Assembly (NCBI GenBank): GCA_004017535.1
Contig: SAJS01000020.1
Coordinates: 1 to 64,000 of the forward strand
DNA from: Mesorhizobium sp.
GTDB taxonomy: Bacteria > Pseudomonadota > Alphaproteobacteria > Rhizobiales > Rhizobiaceae
DNA length: 64,000 nucleotides
Reading direction: 5' to 3'
The notes under the pieces are model-generated. The model saw only the letters and a program-made list of their open reading frames with translations. It did not search any database and was not told the DNA's origin. This document shows, piece by piece, positions 19,897-28,735 of the stretch. How positions within the stretch are numbered: the stretch's first letter is position 1; each line of letters begins with the position of its first letter. The position numbers and the translations under genes were made by a program.

Positions 19897-21411
19897 ATGC
19901 CTCAGTCGCCGGCGCCTGTCTTTGAAGCGGCGGACGAGATTTCCGCGGAGACCTCGGTAATTGTGATCCTGCAAACCGCTCACGCAGGTTTTGGCTCCCG
20001 GGCAGCGGCACTCGATGCCGAGATGGGCGGGATCTTGTCCCGCGCGTGTTCCGAGCCGGACGCTCTTGAGGAAACCGGCGCCTGCGTCGACGTCATCGCC
20101 CCCAAGGCCATGTCCACCCGACGCGTGGTGGTGCTGGGTTTGGGCATGGCCGAGGCCGTAACCACGCTTTCCCTGACGCGCGCCGGCGGTTTGCTTGCAG
20201 CGCATCTGGAAGGCAAGGGCGAATGCACGGCTACTCTTGTTTTGGACCCACCCGCCGGTGTGGATTTGCCCCCGGCGGAAGTCCTGGCGCGGGTCGCGCT
20301 CGGCATGCGGCTGCGGCGCTATCGTTTCGACATGCGCAACCGGCGTCAGGGGGCAGGGGCTGACAGGACTTTGCGGGTGCAACTGATCGGCGGGGCCGGT
20401 CCGGAGTTGAAGACGGCGCTGGCTCGGGTCAACGCCATCGCCGACGGGGTCGAATATGCGCGCACCTTGGTCAACCTGCCGCCGAACCATCTCCACCCGG
20501 ACAATTTCCATGATCACCTGGAGCCGCTGCGCGAGGCCGGCATCGATGTCGAGATCCTCGACGCCGCACGGCTGAAGGAGCTCGGCATGAATGCGATCCT
20601 GGCGGTCGGCTCCGGTTCCGCGCGCCCCCCGCGCGTCGCGGTCCTTCGCTATCGCGGCAAGGGCGCTCCCGCGCAGCCGCTGGCTTTCGTCGGCAAGGGC
20701 GTCTGTTTCGATTCCGGCGGCCTATGCATCAAGCGCGGCGAGCAGATGTTCGACATGAAGGCCGACATGGGCGGCGCTGCCGCCGTGGTCGGCCTGTTGA
20801 TTGCGCTCGCCCGGCAAGGCAGCCCGGTGCATGCCGTTGGCGTGCTCGGCATCGCCGAGAACATGCCGTCGGGCACCGCGCTCAAGCCGCGTGACATCAT
20901 CACGACGGCGTCCGGGCAGACTGTGGAAGTGTTCGATACGGATGCGGAAGGGCGGCTGATCCTGGCCGACTGCCTCTATTACGCCGCTTCGCGCTTCAAC
21001 CCCTCGGTGATCGTCGATCTGGCGACGCTAACCTATTCGGTGATGCGCGGCCTCGGCTCGATCTTCGCCGGCCTTTTCAGCACCGACGACACCATTGCCT
21101 CGCGGATGATCGCGGCCGGGGAAAAGGTCGGCGAGCGTTTCTGGCAATTGCCGCTCGACCGGGCCTATGACGAGGGGCTGCAATCGCCTTTCGCCGACAT
21201 TCGCCACCACGCCAAGGACATGGAAGACGGTGACGCGCCCTATGCCGCGGCCTTCCTGCGCAATTTCACCGAAGACCGCCCCTGGGTGCATCTAGACATC
21301 GCAGGCAAGGAACTGGCCGACAAGGACCGGCCGCTAGGCCGCGCGGGCGCCACGGCCTTCGGCGTGCAGATGCTGGAAGAGTGGGTGCAGTCCGGCAGGA
21401 CGGCGAGCTAG
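19897..21411 (+). CDS. pepA: Leucyl aminopeptidase, M17 family
   Basis: A 504-residue cytoplasmic metallopeptidase that removes N-terminal residues from peptides. The two-metal site is visible as GKGVCFDSGGLCIK, the ADMGGAAA block and the signature DTDAEGRL (residues 347-354), where the usual first Asn is Asp; the metal ligands D349 and E351 are kept. The ATG at 19897 has GGGAG 11 bases upstream; an ATG at 19879 lies before that site. It starts a same-strand run with a second peptidase and a peptide importer, so it probably degrades imported peptides. A second housekeeping pepA may exist elsewhere. Confidence 0.9.
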   Translation: MPQSPAPVFEAADEISAETSVIVILQTAHAGFGSRAAALDAEMGGILSRACSEPDALEETGACVDVIAPKAMSTRRVVVLGLGMAEAVTTLSLTRAGGLLAAHLEGKGECTATLVLDPPAGVDLPPAEVLARVALGMRLRRYRFDMRNRRQGAGADRTLRVQLIGGAGPELKTALARVNAIADGVEYARTLVNLPPNHLHPDNFHDHLEPLREAGIDVEILDAARLKELGMNAILAVGSGSARPPRVAVLRYRGKGAPAQPLAFVGKGVCFDSGGLCIKRGEQMFDMKADMGGAAAVVGLLIALARQGSPVHAVGVLGIAENMPSGTALKPRDIITTASGQTVEVFDTDAEGRLILADCLYYAASRFNPSVIVDLATLTYSVMRGLGSIFAGLFSTDDTIASRMIAAGEKVGERFWQLPLDRAYDEGLQSPFADIRHHAKDMEDGDAPYAAAFLRNFTEDRPWVHLDIAGKELADKDRPLGRAGATAFGVQMLEEWVQSGRTAS

Positions 21412-21423
21412 GCGGCAACGAGA

Positions 21424-22356
21424 ATGTCTTCAACCACACGGGAAGCCGGGATGTCGTTCGAGATCGTCAGTAAGGAAGGGCGGGCCGGCTTCGGCGCCTA
21501 TGAAACCTGGTATCGGATCAGCGGCGAGCTCGATGCCGGCAAGGTGCCGGTTGTGATCCTGCATGGCGGGCCGGGCGCCGCGCACAACTACGTCGACGCC
21601 TACAAGCTTCTTGCCCGGGGCGGCCGCGCCGTCATCCACTATGACCAATTGGGTTGCGGCAATTCCACCTTGCTGCCGGAAAAGGGCGCCGATTTCTGGA
21701 CGCCCCAGCTCTTCATCGACGAACTGGAGAACCTTGTCGATCATCTCGGCATCCGCGGTGGCTTTCATGTGCTGGGTCAAAGCTGGGGCGGCATGCTGGG
21801 CGCCGAATATGGCGTGATCCGGCCGAAAGGCCTGAAGTCGCTGACCATCGCCAACTCGCCGGCTTCCATGAAGCTTTGGGTGGAGGAGGCCAACCGGCTG
21901 CGCGCCCATCTGCCCAGGGAGGTGCAGGAGACGCTGACGAAGCACGAACAGGCGGGTACGACGGACGATCCGGCCTACCAGGAAGCGACGATGCGGTTCT
22001 ACGAACGGCATGTCTGCCGGGTCGTGCCGTTCCCGCCCGAGGTGACGGAGACTTTCGCCCAGATCGTGCGCAATCCGACCGTCTACAATGTGATGAATGG
22101 CCCGAATGAGTTCCACGTCATAGGCACGCTGAAGAACTGGAGCGTCATCGATCGCCTGCCGGCCATCGAGGTTCCCACGCTTCTCATCTCCGGCCGTTAT
22201 GACGAAGCCACGCCCGCGACCGTGCAGCCCTTCAAGGACAGAATAAAGGGATCGCGCTGGCAGATATTCGAGCATTCCAGCCACATGCCGCATGTCGAGG
22301 AGCAGGACCTCTGCATGCGGGTGGTGGGCGATTTCCTGGACGACAACGATAACTGA
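21424..22356 (+). CDS. Proline iminopeptidase-like alpha/beta hydrolase (S33)
   Basis: A 310-residue cytoplasmic hydrolase. The oxyanion motif HGGPG is at residues 47-51 and the nucleophile elbow GQSWGG contains Ser120. A likely acid (GRYDEATP) and catalytic His (HSSHMPHVEE) occur near the C-terminus. S33 prolyl aminopeptidases release N-terminal proline or other residues from short peptides. It lies 12 bases after the aminopeptidase gene and 15 before the transporter binding-protein gene. Start could also be MSFEIVS at residue 10. Confidence 0.85.
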   Translation: MSSTTREAGMSFEIVSKEGRAGFGAYETWYRISGELDAGKVPVVILHGGPGAAHNYVDAYKLLARGGRAVIHYDQLGCGNSTLLPEKGADFWTPQLFIDELENLVDHLGIRGGFHVLGQSWGGMLGAEYGVIRPKGLKSLTIANSPASMKLWVEEANRLRAHLPREVQETLTKHEQAGTTDDPAYQEATMRFYERHVCRVVPFPPEVTETFAQIVRNPTVYNVMNGPNEFHVIGTLKNWSVIDRLPAIEVPTLLISGRYDEATPATVQPFKDRIKGSRWQIFEHSSHMPHVEEQDLCMRVVGDFLDDNDN

Positions 22357-22371
22357 AAGGGGAATGACGAC

Positions 22372-24033
22372 ATGAAGAAACTGCTTTTGGCGGCGTCGGC
22401 CGCGGCATTGCTGGCCGGCTCATGGCTCGCTCCGGCGCAGGCCGAATATCTCAAGGAACACCGGGGCGGCACCATTCGCCTTCTCGCCCGATCGGCGGCC
22501 GGCACGCTCGATCCGCATATCAACTACACCGATCAGGGCTGGCAGATGTACCAGCCGATCTATGACGGCCTGGTCGCCTTCCGCAAGGCCGAGGGCGTCG
22601 AGGGTTTCAGCATCGTTCCCGACCTGGCCGAGGCGCTGCCCACGGTCAGCAATGACGGCAAGACCTTCACCTTCAGGCTGCGCAAGGGCATCAAGTTCTC
22701 CAACGGACAGGACCTCGGTGTGAAGGACGTGGTCGCCTCGTTCCAGCGAATCTTCAAGGTCTCCGGGCCGACCTCGGGCACATTCTATGCCGGTATTGTC
22801 GGCGCCGACAAATGCCTGGCCGACACCAAGAGCTGCACGCTGGAAGGCGGTGTCGTCGCCGACGAGGCGGCCGGCACGATCACCCTCAATCTCACCAAGC
22901 CTGACGCCGAGATACTCTACAAGCTCGCCTTGCCGCATGCCGTGATCCTGCCGGCGGACACGCCTACGGAGGACATGGGCTCCAAGCCGATCCCCAGCAC
23001 CGGCCCTTACATGATCTCGGCCTTCGACCCCAACAAGGGCATGACGGTTTCCCGCAACCCCAATTTCAAGCAATGGAGCGAGGAAGCCCAGCCGGACGGC
23101 TATCCGGATGTCGTGCAGTATGATTTCGGCCTGTCGGAAGAGGCGGCCGTGACGGCCATCCAGAACGGCGAAGCGGACTGGATGTTCGACGCGCTGCCCA
23201 GCGACCGCCTTGGCGAACTCGGCAGCAAGTCGATGGACCAACTGCACATCTCGCCGCTTTCTGCATGGTGGTACGCGCCGCTGAACACCCGCATGGCTCC
23301 ATTCGACAATGAAAAGGCCCGCCGGGCCGTCGCTTACGCCGTCGACCGCAACACGCTGGTCAAGCTGTTCGGCGGCAAGGTGCTGGCTTCGCCGGTCTGC
23401 CAGGTCCTGCCGCCGGACTTCCCCGGACATGAGGACTATTGCCCCTTCAGCAAGAACCCTGGCGCCAAATGGTCGGCTCCGGATGTCGATAAGGCCAAGC
23501 AACTCGTCGAGGAATCGGGCACCAAGGGTCAGAAGGTGACCATCATCGTCGAAGACACCGCCATCTCGCGGTCCATCGGCGTCTATCTGCAGAGCGTGCT
23601 GACCAGCATCGGCTACGTCGCCGACGTCAAGCCGATCTCGTCCAACCTGCAGTTCACCTATATCCAGAACACGAACAACAAAGTGCAGATGTCCGTCACC
23701 CAGTGGTACAAGGACTACCCGGCGGCGTCTGACTTCCTGAACATCCTGTTCAGCTGCGCGTCCTTCCGCGAAGGCTCGGACGCCTCGATCAACATCTCCG
23801 GCTTCTGCGACAAGGATATCGACGCGCAGATGCAGAAGGCGCTGGACCTCGGCGTGACCGACCAGAAGGCGGCCGACAAATTGTGGGCGGCGATCGACAA
23901 GCAGGTTACCGACAAGGCGCCGGCGGTCGGCCTATTCACCCCGAAGCGACTTGATTTCGTCAGCAAGCGCGTCGGCAATTTCAAGTTCAACCCGCAGTTC
24001 AACTGGATTATCACCCAATCCTGGGTGCAGTAA
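22372..24033 (+). CDS. Peptide ABC transporter substrate-binding protein (SBP family 5)
   Basis: A 553-residue periplasmic protein with a clear signal peptide (MKKLLLAAS to PAQA, about 25 residues). The mature part has the family 5 pattern LDPHINYTDQGWQMYQPIYDGL and an N-terminal domain I followed by the large lobe typical of DppA/OppA. It delivers di- or oligopeptides to the two permeases encoded next. The linked peptidases support a peptide ligand. The stop codon sits in a short triplicated sequence. Confidence 0.9.
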   Translation: MKKLLLAASAAALLAGSWLAPAQAEYLKEHRGGTIRLLARSAAGTLDPHINYTDQGWQMYQPIYDGLVAFRKAEGVEGFSIVPDLAEALPTVSNDGKTFTFRLRKGIKFSNGQDLGVKDVVASFQRIFKVSGPTSGTFYAGIVGADKCLADTKSCTLEGGVVADEAAGTITLNLTKPDAEILYKLALPHAVILPADTPTEDMGSKPIPSTGPYMISAFDPNKGMTVSRNPNFKQWSEEAQPDGYPDVVQYDFGLSEEAAVTAIQNGEADWMFDALPSDRLGELGSKSMDQLHISPLSAWWYAPLNTRMAPFDNEKARRAVAYAVDRNTLVKLFGGKVLASPVCQVLPPDFPGHEDYCPFSKNPGAKWSAPDVDKAKQLVEESGTKGQKVTIIVEDTAISRSIGVYLQSVLTSIGYVADVKPISSNLQFTYIQNTNNKVQMSVTQWYKDYPAASDFLNILFSCASFREGSDASINISGFCDKDIDAQMQKALDLGVTDQKAADKLWAAIDKQVTDKAPAVGLFTPKRLDFVSKRVGNFKFNPQFNWIITQSWVQ

Positions 24034-24068
24034 GGGCCTGGGTGCAGTAAGGGGCCTGGGTGCAGTAA
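24020..24068 (+). repeat. Triplicated 17-18 bp unit spanning a stop codon
   Basis: The unit CCTGGGTGCAGTAAGGG occurs at 24020-24036 and, with small changes, at 24037-24054 and 24055-24068. The first copy encodes the last codons and the stop of the binding protein. Confidence 0.9.
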
Positions 24069-24088
24069 CGAACCGCGGAAGACACATC

Positions 24089-25105
24089 GTGTCCAGCCAA
24101 GTCGCCGCCATGTCACGCAAGACGCGAGGGCCCTGGGCCCTCGCGTTTGCGAAGCTGGCAACGGACAGGGCCGCCATTGCGTCCCTGGCCGTGTTCCTCA
24201 TCATCGTTCTCGCCTGTTTCAGCGCGCCGCTCTACGCGAAATGGGCGGGCACGGATCCGTTCGCCTCGACGCTCGACGCCGTCATCCAGATCGACGGCGC
24301 CGACGTTCCGGTGATGGAACAGTCGACCGAGGGGCTGGGACTTGGCTACACGCCGATTGGTCCGACCTGGCGGCTCGGCAACTATTTCCTCGGCGCCGAC
24401 AGCCAAGGGCGGGACGTCATGGCGAGGTTGCTTTATGGCGGCCTGAACTCGCTGCTGATCGCCGGCGCGGCGACCATCTTCACGCTGATTTTCGGGACGC
24501 TGGCGGGACTGATCGCCGGCTATTTCGGCGGCATCACCGACACGGTGCTGTCGCGCCTGCTGGACGTGCTTTGGGCATTCCCGATCTATCTGCTGGCGAT
24601 CTCGCTTTCCATCGTCACCATCGCGCAAGGCATCGCGATCGGCCCGATCGAGATCCAATCGGGCAGCTTATGGCTGCCGATCATCATCATAGGCGTTGTC
24701 TATATACCGTATGTGGCGCGGCCGATCCGAGGGCAGGTCCTGGCGCTGCGCCACAGCGAGTTCGTGCTTGCCGCGATCAATCTAGGCGTGCCGGGCTGGC
24801 GCATCCTGTTGCGCGACATTCTGCCCAACATCACCACCACGCTGATCGTCTTCGTGCCGCTGATGATGGCGCTGAACATGCTGACGGAATCGGCGCTTTC
24901 CTTCCTGTCGATCGGCGTGCAGCCGCCGGCCGCAAGCTGGGGCACCATCATCCAGGACGGGCAGGCGCTGCTCTATACGCGGCCGCTGGTGGCGCTGGTG
25001 CCCGGCCTGGCGATCGCCATTTCAGTCATGTCGCTCAATGTCTTCGGCGACGGTCTGCGCGATGCGCTCGACCCGCGCTCCAAGGTCCGGCTGGGGCGCG
25101 ACTGA
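24089..25105 (+). CDS. Peptide ABC transporter permease, DppC type
   Basis: A 338-residue inner-membrane permease. It has the DppC/OppC hallmark GADSQGRDVMARLLYG, about six membrane segments and an EAA-like coupling loop ahead of ALNMLTESALSFLSIG. The GTG at 24089 has GGAAG 7 bases upstream; an ATG at 24110 is the alternative. An 11-bp perfect palindrome lies in codons 12-19. In dpp/opp operons the DppB-type gene normally comes first, so the order is reversed here. It overlaps the next gene by one base (TGATG). Confidence 0.9.
   Translation: MSSQVAAMSRKTRGPWALAFAKLATDRAAIASLAVFLIIVLACFSAPLYAKWAGTDPFASTLDAVIQIDGADVPVMEQSTEGLGLGYTPIGPTWRLGNYFLGADSQGRDVMARLLYGGLNSLLIAGAATIFTLIFGTLAGLIAGYFGGITDTVLSRLLDVLWAFPIYLLAISLSIVTIAQGIAIGPIEIQSGSLWLPIIIIGVVYIPYVARPIRGQVLALRHSEFVLAAINLGVPGWRILLRDILPNITTTLIVFVPLMMALNMLTESALSFLSIGVQPPAASWGTIIQDGQALLYTRPLVALVPGLAIAISVMSLNVFGDGLRDALDPRSKVRLGRD
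24123..24145. promoter_or_regulatory. Perfect 11-bp palindrome at the 5' end of the first permease gene
   Basis: Arms 24123-24133 and 24135-24145 are exact reverse complements with one central base, and TTT follows. In RNA it would form a very GC-rich hairpin just after the translation start. Confidence 0.8.
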
Positions 25106-26076
25106 TGATTTACGCGATCCTTCGCCGTTTCGGTCAGATGCTGTTCGTGATGTTCGGCATCTCGGTCATCGTCTTCCTGATCTTCTTCGCCACGCCCGGC
25201 GCCGACCCTGCCGCGCGCATCGCCGGCCGCAACGCGTCGTCGGAAGTGCTGGCGGCGGTGCGTCACAGCTTCGGCTTCGACCAGCCGCTCTATGTGCAAT
25301 ATACGCGGATGATGGAGAAGATCTTCGTCACCGGCGACCTGACTTCCTTCGTCAATCGCGGCTGGAAGGTTGTGCCGGCCGTCATGGATTCGATCCCCGT
25401 CACGCTTTCGCTGGTGTTCGGGGCCGCGGTCCTGTGGGTGATGGTCTCCATCATCATCGGCATCGTCGCCGCGGCCACCCGCGACAGTTGGCTGGACAAG
25501 CTCCTGATGGCGCTCGGCCTGCTCGGCATCTCCATGCCCGTCTACTGGCTGGGCGAGGTGATGAACCTGATCACCCAGAGCCGTTATCACGACAGCTGGG
25601 CGTTCTCCTGGGTGCCGCCGCTCGGCTACAAGAACTTTTCCGACGATCCCAAGGGCTGGTTCCTGACGCTGGTCATCCCATGGATCACGCTGGCCATCCT
25701 CTATATCGGCATCTACGGGCGCGTGCTGCGGGCGGCCATCATCGAATCCATGCAGGAAGACTATATCCGCACAGCCCGCGCCAAGGGCCTGTCGGAGGCC
25801 CGCATCCTCTTCCGCCATGCGTTGCGCACGTCGCTCATCGCCTTCGTCACGCTGTTCGGCCTCGACTTCGGCGCACTGGTGGGTGGCTCGGCTTTGCTCA
25901 CCGAAGTGGTGTTCGGTCTGCACGGGATCGGCAAGCTCACCTATGACGCGCTGCAGAACCTCGATTTACCAATGATCATGGCGACGGTCATGTACGCCTC
26001 GATGTTCGTGGTCATCGCCAACGCGGTCGTCGACTTCATCTACATCCTTCTCGATCCGCGTCTGAGGGCATCATGA
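25105..26076 (+). CDS. Peptide ABC transporter permease, DppB type
   Basis: A 323-residue inner-membrane permease. The N-terminus MIYAILRRFGQMLFVMFGIS and the early FFATPGADP motif are typical of DppB/OppB; the coupling loop is RTARAKGLSEARILFRHALR. It starts inside the stop of the previous gene and overlaps the next by 4 bases (ATGA). It forms the pore with the DppC-type subunit. Confidence 0.9.
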   Translation: MIYAILRRFGQMLFVMFGISVIVFLIFFATPGADPAARIAGRNASSEVLAAVRHSFGFDQPLYVQYTRMMEKIFVTGDLTSFVNRGWKVVPAVMDSIPVTLSLVFGAAVLWVMVSIIIGIVAAATRDSWLDKLLMALGLLGISMPVYWLGEVMNLITQSRYHDSWAFSWVPPLGYKNFSDDPKGWFLTLVIPWITLAILYIGIYGRVLRAAIIESMQEDYIRTARAKGLSEARILFRHALRTSLIAFVTLFGLDFGALVGGSALLTEVVFGLHGIGKLTYDALQNLDLPMIMATVMYASMFVVIANAVVDFIYILLDPRLRAS

Positions 26077-27032
26077 TATTGTCGGTGCGCGATCTCAGAG
26101 TCTCCTTCCGAACCCATGACGGGCCAGTGCGGGCCATCGACGGCGTTTCCTTCGACCTCGGGGAAAGCGAGATCCTTGGCGTCGTCGGCGAATCCGGCTC
26201 GGGCAAGACAGTGTCGCTGCTGGCCGTCATGGGGCTCATCACGGACCCGAACGCCACCATCGAAGGCTCGATCCGCTACAAGGGTCGCGAGCTGGTGGGC
26301 CTTCCGCCGCGCGAGCTGAGGCGCCTGCGCGGCAACGAGATCGCGATGATCTTCCAAGATCCGATGACGGCGCTGACGCCGGTCTATATGATCGGCTGGC
26401 AGATCGCCGAGCAGATAAGGGCGCATCGCGGCGTCAGCAAGTCCAAGGCGATGGAGCGCGTGGAGCAGTTGCTGGCGGAGGTGAATTTCCCCAATCCGCA
26501 CGAGGCGATGTCGCGCTATCCGCACCAGCTTTCCGGCGGCATGCGCCAGCGGGCGGTGATCGCGATGGCCTTGTCCTGCGATCCCGCGCTGCTCGTGGCC
26601 GACGAGCCGACCACCGCGCTCGACGTCACTGTGCAAGCCGGTATCCTCGACCTCGTGCGCAAATTGCGCGCCAAACATAAGTCGGCCGTGGTCTTCATCA
26701 CGCATGACATGGGCGTCGTCTCCGAGCTCGCCGACCGCGTCATGGTCATGTATGCCGGCCGCGTGGTGGAACGCGGCACGCGCACGGAGCTCTTTTCCGA
26801 TCCGCGGCATCCTTATACGCGCGCGCTGCTCGGCTCGATCCCGCCGCTGACCGGCCAGAAACCGCGCCGCTTGCCGGCCATTCCCGGTTCGCCGCCCTCC
26901 TTGCTGCGGTTGCCGCAAGGCTGCGCCTTCGGTCCGCGCTGTCCGGTCCACTACGAGCCGTGCGAGGCCAGCAAGCCGGGTCTCGGCAGTGGCGCGCATG
27001 CCGCTGCATGTTTTCGGGTGGCACAGGCATGA
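26073..27032 (+). CDS. Peptide ABC transporter ATPase, DppD type
   Basis: A 319-residue cytoplasmic ATPase. Walker A is GESGSGKT, the signature is LSGGMRQR, and Walker B is LLVADEPTTALD. The C-terminal extension has the oligopeptide/dipeptide family cluster CAFGPRCPVHYEPC. It is translationally coupled to both neighbours by 4-base overlaps. Confidence 0.93.
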   Translation: MILSVRDLRVSFRTHDGPVRAIDGVSFDLGESEILGVVGESGSGKTVSLLAVMGLITDPNATIEGSIRYKGRELVGLPPRELRRLRGNEIAMIFQDPMTALTPVYMIGWQIAEQIRAHRGVSKSKAMERVEQLLAEVNFPNPHEAMSRYPHQLSGGMRQRAVIAMALSCDPALLVADEPTTALDVTVQAGILDLVRKLRAKHKSAVVFITHDMGVVSELADRVMVMYAGRVVERGTRTELFSDPRHPYTRALLGSIPPLTGQKPRRLPAIPGSPPSLLRLPQGCAFGPRCPVHYEPCEASKPGLGSGAHAAACFRVAQA

Positions 27033-28030
27033 GCGAAGCAATGATCGATGCCGACCGGCCGATCCTCGAGACGCGCTCGCTGGCAAAACGGTTTTCGATC
27101 GGCACCCGCTTCTCCGCGGAGGGCAGGCGGACGGTCCATGCGGTGGACAACGTCTCGCTGACCGTGCGGCGCGGCGAGACGGTAGGCCTCGTGGGCGAAT
27201 CGGGATGCGGCAAGTCCACGCTGGCGCGCTGCCTGGTGCGGCTCTACGACATTACCGACGGCAAGCTTCTGTTCGAAGGCGACGACATCACCTCGAAGTC
27301 GCTATCCGAGCTGAGGCCGCTGCGGCGGCGCCTTCAGATGGTCTTCCAGGATCCCTCGGCCTCGCTCAATCCGCGCCGGCGCGTCGGCGATCTCGTCGCC
27401 GAGCCGCTGCGCATCCACGGCAAGCTTTCGGCCAAAGGGATCACTGCGCGCGTGGCGGAGCTGTTCGAATTGGTCGGACTCCTGCCGGACCATGTAATGC
27501 GTTATCCGCACGAGTTCTCCGGCGGCCAGCGCCAGCGCGTCGGCATCGCGCGGGCGATCGCATTGAACCCCGACCTTGTTGTTCTGGACGAGCCGGTTTC
27601 GGCGCTCGACGTGTCGGTGCAGGCCCAAATCGTGAACCTGCTCGCCGACCTCCAGGAGAAGCTGAAGCTCACCTATATCTTCATCGCCCACGACCTTTCC
27701 GTCGTACGCCAGGTCTCGACCCGAATCGCGGTGATGTATCTCGGCTCGATCGTCGAGGAAGGGCCGGCGGAAGAAGTGTTTGCGACGCCCGCCCATCCTT
27801 ACAGCCAGGCGCTGATCTCGGCCGTTCCCGTCGTCGAGACGACGCCGAGCGGAACGCGCAAGCGCATCATCCTCACCGGCGACGTGCCGAGCCCGTTGAA
27901 GCCTCCCTCCGGATGCCGTTTCCATCCGCGGTGCCCGATCGCGGTTGAACGCTGCCGTTCGGAGCGGCCGGAGCTTCAGGAACATCATCCAGGCCGCAAA
28001 GTGGCCTGCCACTTCCCGACTTTGACTTGA
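27029..28030 (+). CDS. Peptide ABC transporter ATPase, DppF type
   Basis: A 333-residue partner ATPase. Walker A is GESGCGKST, the signature is FSGGQRQRVGIARAI, Walker B is LVVLDEPVSALD, and the C-terminal cysteine motif CRFHPRCPIAVERC is present. The start ATG overlaps the previous stop (ATGA). It is the last gene of the peptide operon; no clear terminator follows before the convergent gene. Confidence 0.93.
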   Translation: MSEAMIDADRPILETRSLAKRFSIGTRFSAEGRRTVHAVDNVSLTVRRGETVGLVGESGCGKSTLARCLVRLYDITDGKLLFEGDDITSKSLSELRPLRRRLQMVFQDPSASLNPRRRVGDLVAEPLRIHGKLSAKGITARVAELFELVGLLPDHVMRYPHEFSGGQRQRVGIARAIALNPDLVVLDEPVSALDVSVQAQIVNLLADLQEKLKLTYIFIAHDLSVVRQVSTRIAVMYLGSIVEEGPAEEVFATPAHPYSQALISAVPVVETTPSGTRKRIILTGDVPSPLKPPSGCRFHPRCPIAVERCRSERPELQEHHPGRKVACHFPTLT

Positions 28031-28078
28031 GCTGTCTATTTTCGCTAGCGCGAGCGCAGGCGCCGGAACCGCGCCCGA

Positions 28079-28642
28079 TCAGTTCTTGGCGATGGCGCCG
28101 ACTTCGACCGAGTCGACCCGCTTCAGGCTCATGCCGATCACAGGCACCAGCTGTTTGTCGACACGCACGGCCACCGTCACGGTCATCGAATTGTCGTCGG
28201 GCACGCGGGCCTGCATGACGCCGTTCAACTGTTTGCGGTTGATGGTGAAGACGACCTTCTGGGCGTCGACGACGTTGCCGCCGACAATATCCATGCCGTT
28301 GCCGGTCGAGCCGCCCATGAAGGCGCCCCTGTAGCCGTCGCGACCCCTGCGCTCGACGGTCGCGGACATCTTCTGCGTGAAGACGCCGACCCGGCAGTTG
28401 CCGTCCAGCGTCATGCCGACCTTGCCGTCAGGCGTCGAGCCGTTGAAATCGCATGTGAATTTGGTTCCCTTGTACTTGCCGGCGATGATCTCGCCAGGGC
28501 CTACCCATCGGCCCTCGACGGAACGGAAGAACTGCTTGTCCGGCTCGGCGCCAAAGGCTTTTTCGACCAATCCGAGCGGCGCGGCAATAGCAACGGTCGC
28601 AGGCAGCACGCAGGACAGGATTACGCTTCTCATGGACGACAC
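28079..28642 (-). CDS. Exported hypothetical protein
   Basis: A 187-residue protein with a signal peptide (MRSVILSCVLPATVAIAAP, possibly cut near AFGAEP). The mature part looks like a beta-rich domain with two cysteines (FTCDFNG and DGNCRVG) that could pair in the periplasm. I do not recognise a family. It stands alone between the peptide operon and the YcjX/YcjF genes. The start is MSSMRS; MRSV three codons later is also possible. Confidence 0.7.
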   Translation of the reverse strand: MSSMRSVILSCVLPATVAIAAPLGLVEKAFGAEPDKQFFRSVEGRWVGPGEIIAGKYKGTKFTCDFNGSTPDGKVGMTLDGNCRVGVFTQKMSATVERRGRDGYRGAFMGGSTGNGMDIVGGNVVDAQKVVFTINRKQLNGVMQARVPDDNSMTVTVAVRVDKQLVPVIGMSLKRVDSVEVGAIAKN

Positions 28643-28735
28643 CCGGCACGACAGAGTCTATTCTTGGGACCTGATCGACCATGGCGAAGATTGGTTAATG
28701 CTTCGTCACTGGAGGTGGCTTTCGCGTTTACCCTA

